Source: Mytilus trossulus
Taxonomy: Eukaryota; Mollusca; Bivalvia; Mytilida; Mytilidae
Length of the DNA stretch: 64,000 nucleotides
Direction of reading: 5' to 3'
Assembly: GCF_036588685.1 (NCBI RefSeq)
Contig: NC_086386.1
Coordinates: 44,315,878-44,379,877, forward strand
The translations under genes were made by a program, and so were the position numbers. The notes below the pieces were generated by a model. The model worked only from the letters and a program-made list of their open reading frames with translations. It did no database searches and was not told the DNA's origin. Positions 37,334-47,900 of the stretch are shown here, piece by piece. Positions within the stretch are counted from its first letter, which is position 1. Every line of letters starts with the position of its first letter.

Positions 37334-38725
37334 ATGGAATGTCCTACCTGTTATAGACGGTTTTCCAGGAGAGATGTCATGTTGAGACATTATCGCAATC
37401 AGCATGGAAGTTGGGATACCCCGCCGCCGCCGCCGCCGCCGCCCGTGCCTGCGGTGGAAGAACAGCCGCCGTCCGGTCCGTTCCTGTTTCGACACCCGTT
37501 TACCATGATCGTTTCGGGTCCGACGTCTTGCGGCAAGACGCATTTCGTGGCGAAAGTCCTCCGAGAAGCGGAATCGATGTGCGAACCGGCGCCGCAGAGA
37601 ATCGTCTTGTTGTACAAGAGGTGGCAACCCCTCTACGACGTCGTACGAGACGGCGTGCACCCGCCGGTGGAGTTTGTGAGAGGCATCCCCGCCGACCTGG
37701 AGAGCGACGACTTCTTCGATCCGAGAGTGCGCAACGTGGTGGTCCTGGACGATCTGATGACCCTCGCCAGCAAAGACACCCGCATCAACGATCTCTTCAC
37801 CGAAGGAAGTCACCATCGAAATCTTTCCGTGATCGCCATCTACCAGAACCTGTATTTTGGAAAGGACCCCACCCAGAGAAGAAACTGTCATTACATGGTC
37901 CTCTTTGACAATCCGATCGATCGACAGCCCGTGGCCACCCTGGCACGACAGATGTACCCGGGTCGATCCGAACATTTCCTGCGACAATTCGACGAGGCCA
38001 CGAGAAGACGACACGGTTATCTCCCCGTCGACGTCAAACCGGAGACCCCCGAGATGGAGAGACTGTACACGAACGTCCTGACGGGGGCGGGAGAGGAGGA
38101 GACGACCCAAACGGAAGAAACGACCACGAACGATCTGATAGCCTGCGAAGAATGCGGACTGGTCTTTGTACACCGCCGCGAACTGGAGGAGCATGCGTGT
38201 GGCAGGGAGGATGAGGAAAAGGTCTCCAAGGCGAGGAGGCTCGACAGCAGCGAGGATAACTCCGAATACGACACGGACGAAGACGCACTTCCCATGAGCA
38301 AAGCGGAACTAGAAGAAGCGATGGAAGGGTTACCGGTGGACGTACGTTGTGCCGAAGAGTTACCCGCAGACATCTCGCACCGACCGATGACCTATGTCGT
38401 CAACACGGATACCTGCGATGGACCGGGGAAGCATTGGGTGGCGTTTCACTTTCCATCCACGGGACCGGCAGAATTCTTCGATTCACTCGGACGTTCTCCG
38501 GAGTATTACCATCGTCGCTTCAGGAACGTGATCATCGCCAATGTACCTCAATACAGATTCAGTACGACTCAAGTGCAACCGGGATCATCCGATACGTGCG
38601 GACTCTATTGTGTACATTTCGTGAAGATGAGATATAGAAACATTAGCATGGAAGACATTGTGAAAGATTTTGCCCCTAGAGACTTGATTATTAACGACGA
38701 CAAACTGCTTGCATTGTACGAATGA
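37334..38725 (+). CDS. Fused zinc finger / A32-like packaging ATPase / adenain-like cysteine protease, 463 aa
   Basis: This is a single intact frame filling the unique region of the miniature Polinton. Residues 3-24 form a C2H2 finger (C3, C6, H19, H24), followed by an eight-proline run from CCG repeats. Residues about 50-250 resemble Polinton/A32-type packaging ATPases: Walker A GPTSCGKT (62-69) and Walker B VVVLDD (135-140). A second Cys-His cluster (C271, C274, H287, C289) sits in an acidic linker. Residues about 321-463 resemble the Polinton/adenovirus maturation protease: H367 in KHWVAF, D383 in FFDSLG, Q413 or Q415, and C422 in DTCGLYC. In Polintons the two enzymes are normally separate genes that package DNA and process capsid proteins. 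The gene is strikingly GC-rich against AT-rich surroundings, which suggests foreign ancestry. No splice signals are needed. An alternative reading is an in-frame deletion fusion. Confidence 0.85.
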   Translation: MECPTCYRRFSRRDVMLRHYRNQHGSWDTPPPPPPPPVPAVEEQPPSGPFLFRHPFTMIVSGPTSCGKTHFVAKVLREAESMCEPAPQRIVLLYKRWQPLYDVVRDGVHPPVEFVRGIPADLESDDFFDPRVRNVVVLDDLMTLASKDTRINDLFTEGSHHRNLSVIAIYQNLYFGKDPTQRRNCHYMVLFDNPIDRQPVATLARQMYPGRSEHFLRQFDEATRRRHGYLPVDVKPETPEMERLYTNVLTGAGEEETTQTEETTTNDLIACEECGLVFVHRRELEEHACGREDEEKVSKARRLDSSEDNSEYDTDEDALPMSKAELEEAMEGLPVDVRCAEELPADISHRPMTYVVNTDTCDGPGKHWVAFHFPSTGPAEFFDSLGRSPEYYHRRFRNVIIANVPQYRFSTTQVQPGSSDTCGLYCVHFVKMRYRNISMEDIVKDFAPRDLIINDDKLLALYE

Positions 38726-39526
38726 ATGTAATAAATATATATGAAACTGACATCTGCGTTGGTATTTTTTTTCTATTTGCCCCGAACACGATACGATTAA
38801 TCGGTGATTGACGTTCACACCATGAAGAGTTGCCTCCCTTTTTTGTACCAGAGTTCTTCGATACGATCACGTGACCTTGCCTCGAACGTTGAATTGTCAC
38901 CCCACGAGAGAGATATATACAGAGTTGCTTCCCTTGTTTTGTACCAGAGTAAACGTTCCTCGATACGATCACGTCACCTGCTGTCCATATATGGTCATAT
39001 ATGTTTATTTTGATTTTTGAGTGAAAATATTTTTTTCCCCATATTTGGTCATGATTTCCAAATATGTTCATATGGTGTTTTGTCGATTCCATATACGATC
39101 ATGTATGTTTATTTAGATTTTTGAGTGAACATAAGGTTTTTACCAAATTTGGTCATAATTTCCATAAATGGTCATAGGGTATTGTGGTCGCTTTCCATAT
39201 ATGGGATTCATCATATGGTTGTCCAAGAGTTATAATCCGACATCAAGTGCTTCCGTTTTGATATATAGCCCTTCAATTTCCTCGTTTCCTATATGGCTGG
39301 CGTGCATTCGGTATGACTCATGGTATTATCATGTAGTGAGTCATGCCCTGATCTTGCATCCTGATGATTCATGGTCGCACCACGTCATGACCAAATATGG
39401 CCGGCGTGCATTCGGTATGACTCATGAAATTGGCATAGTTTTACGTGAGTCATACTGTCCATATGACGTCAGCGCCTTAGCGCCTTGCGTTTTTATGGTG
39501 CCTCAAACGTCCCTCTCTCTACTACT
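38723..39526 (-). repeat. Right terminal inverted repeat of the miniature Polinton (804 bp)
   Basis: This is the mirror of 36431-37234. Its innermost base is the T of the gene's TGA stop codon (38723-38725), so the coding region runs exactly up to the repeat. AATAAA at 38730-38735, five bases after the stop, could supply the polyadenylation signal. All six CC(A/T)6GG boxes of the left copy are present at mirrored positions, for example CCAAATATGG at 39391-39400. Confidence 0.85.
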
Positions 39527-39690
39527 AACAATAGTACACATGACACAACATAGAAAACTAAAGAATAAGGAAGACGTACCCCACCAAAAACTACGAGTGA
39601 TCTCAGGTGCTCCTGACGGGTAGTCATATCATGTGGCACCCGTCGTGTTACTCATGTTATAACAAATCCGGTAAATAGTCTTATACGGAA
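39527..39690 (-). repeat. PLE tail A, right part, split by the Polinton
   Basis: Starts with the second AACAAT and continues AGTACACATGACACAACATAG to the GGTAAATAGTC end typical of tail A. Confidence 0.75.
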
Positions 39691-42600
39691 GGTCACATGC
39701 ATGAAAGGAAAGGGGATTGTAGAGATGATTATTACATGCAGCTTGTAAGGATTTGTCTTAACCATGGGTATGGATAAATGTATCATTCAATAGTATACTT
39801 CAACAGGTTATCTTCCTTTACGCAAGCTAGTTTTCAAAAACACGAAAATTTAGTGATACAGAGCTCGAGGCCAACAACCAAATTGAATGTAAATTGAATG
39901 CTTGTACGTTACATGGTATCTCATATCAGACATGAAATCGAATATTCAAGGGATGTTATGTAACCAATAGAACAACAGCATATTAAAAGTAATCAACAAA
40001 TCAAGGAGTTTTATAAATGAACACCTCTTCGAACGTTTTTTACGTTAAGTATTGATAAAATATCAAAATAAAATAAAAACATACATCTGAAATACACATT
40101 TTCTGTGTATCCTGTTAGGAATCGTATTTGACTGTGTATAAGCTCAATAGTGTCCCTAATATAATTTACATTGCCTGTCAAGCAAATTGTATTTTTACTA
40201 TTATATGTGTAACTATTTATTTGAACTAATAGCGTAATGTCTGGAAAAGGACAATTCATATATATTTTAAGACTAGCAAGTTGTCATACAATTGGGAAAT
40301 ATTTGTCGAATTATAAATATTTCAACAAGAGTAAGTTGCCGTACACTTGGCTTGATTGTTTTTTATAGAGATTCTTTAGAAAACAACTTTTTGATAGCGA
40401 ATTTTAATTTTTATGAAGTCACACTACCATAACCTAACATTTGTCTGGAAAAGAATACGAAAATGGAATCTATGCAATAGAGTGATCGACTTATGGAACA
40501 TAGCACACAATTTAGTCTGAGCGTGCTACATGGTGGCATACAGAATTGAAGCATTATATATCAGAATATCATTTCATAAGTGTAATCTCATAAAAAAAAA
40601 CCTGAAGAAATGCTTCACATCAAAGTAATTTTTACCTTGTTTGCTTACTTTTTTCCTGTATTTCGCTTTGTTGGTACTCATTACCGATGGAGCTGATACT
40701 CAGTGTTGTCTAGATGTAAAATGAATCTACTTTTAATATATTATTAAGCGTATCGTCATTTAACCCTACATATCAATTACAAAATATTTGCATTGGCAAT
40801 ATCTAATCAATATTTTACCTTCATAACTTTTTTTTAACTGAAACTAGACTTTATGTACTGAAATTTAGTTGTTCTAAATCTGAATGTTTAATAGCAGGAA
40901 CGCCCAATACCAAATAACAGAGATCAAGAAGATAAACCAGCCAAATCAGTAAAAATTATAATCAATCTAAATAAACTGAATATAGTATGGACAACCAACT
41001 GTCAAATGTATTTGATAGTGATATGTTTTGGTTGTTTTTTAATTTTACATTAATTATCCATTATTATATAAAACATATTAATTTGTATGCAGGTCACTTG
41101 ATTAAGATTATTAATATACATATGATATGGACTATCTGTATACATATATTGACTTACTTGTAATTAGCCGAAAATCGCATTCTTCGATAACTGATGTATT
41201 TATCTTAACTAAATAGATAATCTCTACATTACTAACTGTCATAACGATGATAAACAAGTGTATGAATAATCTAAGGATTTGAATACACATATGATATGAT
41301 AAGAAAGATATCTATGAAAAATATTTCCTCTTAATACGTAGATGCGATGTTGTATAAACTGCAAATGACTGTTTAACATTTCCAAGTAATCATTCATAAT
41401 TTGGCTTAACCTATTTTTTTTTACCAGCCATACGATATCCTAAAATATGTACAAAAAGATATGCGAAGTTAACTTCATTGCAGAACATCTAGCAAAACAA
41501 CAGCAATAAACTGTCGTTAGAATTATGTGTCTTGTGTATCATTGATAGTTATATCTTTAACGTCTAAATAACCTTCACATAGAAGGTTTTTTTTTAATTG
41601 GGTATAGTACTGAAAATGTGAACCCTCAAGGTGTATTAATGTATCCTAATCAATCACTGCATAGGCTCAATTTATCATACTTTTCCCCAAGACAATCACC
41701 GTTACGGTAGTGAAATTTGTAGTGACTTTTGTTTTGTACTATCCTTAATGTGTCTTCTCTACGTATTACCGTTTTTTTTTAATCTCAAACAAATTCAAGT
41801 AAGTCTCTATTTTTTTTCTGAATTAACAGACGTTTTCTAGAGCCAATATGTTGACCTGAATTCTGTACACTTAAATACAACTAACTTTATTATCTTGATT
41901 ATGTATTCCTGTATATAAATAAACTCATACCGGGGCTAAATTTTGTATATAAGTTAAGTGTACAGTACAGACCAAAATATTTATTAAGTAAGTAACATTG
42001 TCCGTAGAATTCAATTTATTTATTGTAGAAAAATTAAAAATAAAAGGATACAAAACACTTTATTTTAACAGAGGGTAGATACAAACATGTGTTAAAACAT
42101 CTTAACGTATGTATTTATGTGGCGACTAGTCATATTAGCTGATGTATGTTATATAATTTTTCACATTTGAATTGTCATCTAGGGATATCTCACGGCTTTC
42201 TATTCGGTATAAATTTTGTTTATTTTTGAATGCCGTACGATGACACTTAATAGAAAAAAATCAAATAATAAAAATACTGAACGATAAAAATTCAAAAAGA
42301 AAGTCCCTTATCAAAAAAACATGTGAAAAGCTCAACCACATCAATATAATGATAACAACTGTCATATTCCTGACTTGTTACAAGCATTTTCTCATGTCGA
42401 AAACGGTGGATTAAACCTGGTTTAAAAGTTTATTTAAAAAGCAGTTGGTTTCAAGTGGAAACCGGTCGTATTGGTAGTCAGGCCACTTTTTCACCTTTGA
42501 TGAGAAAAACACATGTTACTTGCACAATTAAGTAGTGAAATGAAATATTTGTTGGAATTTAAAATAAATTCTGATCAAAACGTTGTTACTCTCAGAATTT

Positions 42601-43184
42601 GCAATTTCCTTGCATGAATCTTCAACTCCTTTTAATGTATCAATTATAAGCCAGCTGGTAAACTATTGTTAGCCATTTCCTTTGTTTTATATACTTATCG
42701 CTTTTTCAAATAGCATTGATGATGCATTTTGAATTTCAGAGGATGCAAAATATATGAGTGCGGTATTTCTCGCTGTGCTGAAGATCCGTTGGTTACCCTC
42801 GACTGTTTTCTGTTCTGTGGTCGGGTTGTTGTATCTTTGCCACATTCCTTATTTACATTCTCAATTTCATTTATGTAAATCTTAGTTCAACTTTGAATAA
42901 TTCTATAATGATATATAAAAGAATTACTTTATGGCAATGAGACACACATTGACAGTGTATTAACGAGATTCCAAAAAGGGATTTAAGAAGGTCTTGCCGA
43001 TCAAAACTTTAAACTGACGCGTTATGTCTACGTTATTTTAGATTCATCAATGGCACCCGAATCAAAAGCAGATGTAATGTCATAAAACATTAACTTCCAA
43101 CAGTTCATAAAATGTTAAAATTTAAGAATTTCAACCAACAACTCCTTTTTTCTTCATCGTTACATATATATATATATATATAAG
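39691..43184. other. Non-coding intergenic sequence between the Polinton and gene 2
   Basis: AT-rich, with no supported gene. A truncated end of the hammerhead repeat (ACTCATACCGGGGCTAAATTTTGTATATAA) is at about 41927-41955, and an (AT)n run lies near 43165. Confidence 0.5.
42765..42880 (+). repeat. Dispersed GGTCGGGTTGTTGTCTCTTTG repeat
   Basis: The segment GTCGGGTTGTTGTATCTTTGCCACATTCC...CATTCTCAATTTCAT also occurs, diverged, at 1430-1660 and 52655-52715. It is a short interspersed repeat of unknown class. Confidence 0.5.
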
Positions 43185-43460
43185 ATGATAAGGTATTATG
43201 CCATAAGAAAACTCTCTATCGAAATCACAATTTGAAAAAAATAAACAATTATGCTAAATACAATACGGAGCCCCACAAATGACATGTTCAAAATGGGAAG
43301 AAATCAACGGTCTAATATATATATAAAAGAACGAGAAACACTTCCGAACCACATGTACACAAACAAATGACAACCTCTGAATATCAGATTCCTGATTTAG
43401 GATGGGTCCAAAAAATTGCAGCAGATTAAAATTTTGTACCAACTTTCGCCCTTTTCTGAA
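43185..43460 (-). repeat. Detached PLE tail B downstream of gene 2
   Basis: Reverse copy: an AAGATGATAAGGTATTATGCC start, the AACACTTCCGAACCACATG segment and the ATTGCAGCAGATTAAAATTTTGTACC end. More diverged than the 25290 copy. Confidence 0.6.
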
Positions 43461-44061
43461 ACAATAGTGTAATATCACAACATAAAAAAGACGAGCAATA
43501 GAATATCAATCAGCAATGGTTTAACTCAATCAATAGACATACTATCACAAATGAACTTCAACTAAACGATAAAATTTGACTTGACCAATGATTCAATGTA
43601 AATACAAAATCAATGAACTAAGGGGTCATATGTTCAACAATTTCAGAAAAAACAAAATGCTGCCAAATAGATTTATGTACACATGTAACTGAAAACAATT
43701 TTGTTGTAAGTTATACAGTATAATTGGAGAACGGAAATATATAGAAAATATTAAAAATATAGAGACGAGATATATTCATAATAAATAAAACATTCAATAA
43801 CAAATTGTATCAATAGACATGAACACAGATACATAGACACTACGATCACCAGCCCAGTAGTCAATACTTTTGTGCTGACATGAATTACAATTGATATGGT
43901 CATATTGATAAATTAACTGTTAGAAAACTTTTGAAATTTTGAAATACTAAGGATTTTCTACATAAGGAATAGATTGGCTTCCCTGTGTTTGGCAAAATTT
44001 TTAGGAAATGCACTTCAACATCGAACTTTACATGGCCTTTTTAACCTTTTTTGGGATTCAA

Positions 44062-44106
44062 GCATCACTGATGAGTCTTTTGTATGCGAAACGTGCGTCT
44101 ACCGTA
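44062..44106 (+). ncRNA. Decayed hammerhead ribozyme
   Basis: CTGATGA and GAAAC are kept, but stem II (GTCT against ATGC) and stem I (GCATCA against TACCGT) no longer pair well. Probably inactive. Confidence 0.55.
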
Positions 44107-44329
44107 AATTAAAAAAAAAATGGTATCTATGATGAGTTTATTTCAGCAAGCAACATCCAACCAATCAATAAATAAGTCAACTATACAATCATTCGACGAT
44201 TTTCAGCAATTATTTGTTTTCAATGCTGTTCAACTTTATAATTTGGAATTGACAAAAACCCTAGCAAACATAAAACTTTCAAGATAAAGAGTTCAACTAT
44301 ACTTTTCAAACAAACTTAATAGCTATAGG

Positions 44330-44610
44330 CAGATGTTGTGTGAGTGTCAATGAGACGGCTCTTCATCCAAGGTCTGTTTATGTGGTTCATAAGTGTTTAT
44401 CATTGCTGGTTGTTATATAGATTAAACCGTTTGTTTTCCCGTTTAAATGGTTTAACACTAGTAATTTATGGGGCCCGTTATAGCTTGCTGTTCGGTGTGA
44501 GCCAATGCTTCGTATTGGAGGCCGTACCTTAAACTATAATGGTTTACTTTTATAAATTGTTACTTGGATCGAGAATTGTCTCGTTGGCACTCATAACACA
44601 TCTTACTATA
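44330..44610 (+). repeat. Detached PLE tail B, plus orientation
   Basis: Contains the ATATAGATTAAACCGTTTG, TTCCCGTTTAAATGGTTT, GAGGCCGTACC and AACACATCTTACTATATCTG segments of tail B. It ends ~350 bp from the gene 2 stop. Confidence 0.65.
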
Positions 44611-44959
44611 TCTGTTGATGGTACTTTTTCCGACAATGCTAGCAAGTTGTCCTGAATTAGAGCTCGGTTTTTTTTTCGATTTCAATTTTTGTTTTGAAGT
44701 TTTCCTTGAAATTGTAACAGACGTGTTCTGCTTTGATGTGGCCTTACTTTTTTTTATCATCAGCTGCCTAAAATCATTGATTGATTTTATTTTTCATATT
44801 GATGAGCATTCTTTAAAAATACTATTTTAATATTAGTCAATTTTTTTAATTTCTTAACAATATGTTTCAATAATTAATTCGGATTCGAATTTTCTTGACA
44901 ATATTCATTAAAAATGTATATTCTTAGATTTCCTTTAAAGTATTAATTTTATTCTAATG

Positions 44960-47900
44960 TTAATTGTAGGCTTGCACAACTCCTTTATATAGTAAGGATC
45001 CATTTTCGTGTAAAAAGAGTGCTGGCCATACAATATATCCAACTTTATTACCACTTTTGACAAACTCTTTGTATTCATTCTTGTTAAATGTTTCCCCTGG
45101 TAGAAGTTTTTGATGTAAAAACATCATTGGCTCTTGAATACACATAAACCAACATAGGTGGACACATTTGTTAAAGAATGTTGTTTTTATAAGATGTTGC
45201 ATTAATGTATCACTTTTGTTGCAGTATTCCCATTCCTTCAACACATTTCCACATAGTTTCTGAAAACGAAAAGAAATATTACTTTTTTCATGAATATCAC
45301 ACATAATATATTTTAAAAAAAATTGCAATATGTTTATCCCGTGAAATATATACATGATATAGTCAAAATCGCTGAATAACATCATCATTGTGACCTTTTA
45401 TCACATTTATATGAACATTACATTGTGAACGCATTTAGGCTTACCTTAATTTTCAGAAAGAGACACCTTTAGTTTTGACTTTGTTGATTGTCATCATATC
45501 AACGTATTTTTCTTTCTCCTTGTATTGAGTGTAGCATTTACTTCGGTACCAAGCCAGGCCATGTATATTATGCCATATAACGACAGACTCGAGACACATA
45601 ATTCAATTTGAGTGATTTAACTGATTAAACAAGTGTTTAAGTGCACAAGCATATCCCTTACCTGTTTCGATATCAATTGCTGTGCAAATTCCTCTCCATT
45701 CTGTTTTCTGAAAAGGAGAACTTCTTTGCATCCAGGTACATTTACTCCGTCCTTTTCCTGCAGAAAGGAAAAAACAACAAGTAAAACTGTGAGCTACGCC
45801 GATATATTTCAGTTAACATGAGGATGTTGAGTGATTGGTCTGAAAGCCCGTCACACAGTAAAGCTAACTTATATAAACCTTGAAACCAAATTTCAGAAAT
45901 ATTTGATTTGCAGTTCCTGAGAAAAATGTGACGAAAGTTTTAAATTGCCTTTCATATGTGAAATGATACAGGTTTTCGGACAACAAGATGTTTTAAGGGA
46001 AGAATTTGAAAATGTGTCACACAGTGTAGCTGACTAGTATACACACTGAAACCAAATTTTCAAAATCCTTGTATTGTTGTTACAGAGAAAACTAGGAGGG
46101 AATGTGTAGGATGATACAAATGTTAGGTAAACAGAAAGTTGTATAGAAATGAGTCTGAAAACGCATCACATGGTATAACTTACTTTTATAAACCCTGAAA
46201 CCAAATTTCGGAAATCCTTGTCAAACAGATTACGAGAAAAATGCGACATGACTATTCATGGGACGGATAAACTGACGGATGGATATACAAACAGAGGTAA
46301 AACAGTACACTCCCTTTTTTAAGGATAATTTATTTTAGAATTCATATACAGAAACATACTATGCGTCAATTATAAGTTTTGTGCAGTCACGAGTTGAAGA
46401 TTTATTGATATTCTAATCCTTCTGCTATCTCGTAATGTTTTTCTTACATTGCCATCAACTTAAACAGGTACAACAAATTAAAAGGATCTACATCATATAT
46501 CTTTTTTTTTTTCCTTTTTAAATTTTCCTAGGAGTTCAGTTTCTGGTGATTTTACTTTTTTTGTATCTTTGATCAATTGTTTACATACATACCGATTCCG
46601 TATCAAGAAACAGGTTTTCTCCTATAGACTTCCGTATGGTCCTGATTTGATTTTCTGACATCATCTTGCATTCTTTGTAGCAGCACTTAAAAACAAGAAC
46701 CATGGCAAAGAGCAATGTTTAAATTGACTATTTTCTTTTATCAATATTGATCAGTTATAGAAATTTGATAGACAATTACACAATCCTTATAGGTGACAAT
46801 AGGATATGAGGCGTTCTCGTTGTTGAATGACGTACGGTTGCCTATAAATGTGTACATCTACTTTATTTAAACTTTGGTGTATAGTTGAAGTAGTCTCATT
46901 AGCAATCATGCAACACCATCTTGGTTTCATACAGTAGGGATAAAACATATTTAAGTCATTACAGATTTAGGGAAGGGATGTTTGTTTTGTCTAGCAGTTG
47001 TCATTTATGACTGTTGTTTAATATAGATAAATGTATGATATACAATAAAATGCAATCAATAAGTCTGAACTAACGACGTGGAATTACTTACCAACAACAG
47101 TCTGTACAAATGATGTATAACTATTTCTTCAAGCTCAGAGTGCTCTAAAGTTTCAAACTGGGGTTTAATTACGTCAGTACATTCCATGCAATCTGTCCAT
47201 TCATTGTCATACAGCTCGCCGTACTTTTCACTTATTTTCATTGAACGGTTTGGGTCACCTAGGTCAGTTATTGATGGATTTCCTTTCGTTAATTTTTCTC
47301 CGGCTATACTACTTAATCTAAATAGCAATAAAAAACGATGATGCTGAAATTCCAATTTAAATTTTTTATTTTATTTTTTATCCTTCAAATCGTAACTTAC
47401 TTACAAATTGGAAGATTTTGGGTTCGATATTAATCTATATAATCTATTTAGTATCTAGCTGTTTTACACGCATACATTTATCAGATTCTGAAATAAACGA
47501 ACCTTAATATCATATTTTGAAAATATGTCCAAGAGATTAGAATAAGTAAACTAACACTCAGCTATCATAATTTGGCACAACTTTTTGGATCCTCAATGCT
47601 CTTTACCTTAGTACTTGTTTGGCGTTATGACTATTTCGATATGATGAGCGTCACTGATGAGTCTTATGTAGACGAAACGCGCGTCTGGCGTACTAAATAA
47701 TAATGGTGGTACCTTTGATATTTTGCAATAAACTCGTTTTATTGTGCTAATTTTTCAACTATATCTTGTCGTTTGGTGCTAAATCTATATTTTGTTTTAT
47801 TCTTTTGTACACAAATAAGTTCTTCAGTTTTCTTGTTTGAAATGTGTTACATTTGTCGGGTTGGCTGACTATTCAGTATTTGATTTGCTCATTATTGAAG

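Larger units (their letters stand above)
36431..39526. mobile_element. Miniature Polinton/Maverick-like element, complete, 3,096 bp
   Basis: The element begins AGTAGTAGAGAGAGGG and ends with the reverse complement. The 804-bp repeats (36431-37234 and 38723-39526) align without any indel; I counted four mismatches. The 6-bp AACAAT at 36425-36430 is repeated at 39527-39532. The uninterrupted sequence ACAAACAATAGTACACA of the invaded PLE tail appears across the two flanks. Six-bp target duplications and repeats of hundreds of bp are hallmarks of Polintons. Normal Polintons are 15-20 kb and carry polymerase B, integrase and capsid genes; here only one gene lies between the repeats. The near-identity of the repeats suggests recent insertion. 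It sits between host genes 1 and 2. Confidence 0.85.

Noticed and set aside
36865-37356. 163-aa frame in the inner part of the left repeat and its mirror at 38691-39092
   Set aside because: Mirror duplicates with unrelated ends outside the repeat; low-complexity composition from CArG and iteron modules.
37283-38194. 303-aa open frame antisense to the ATPase-protease gene
   Set aside because: It exists because the GC-rich gene has few stops on the other strand; it shows no domain and only fits the codon pattern of the sense gene.
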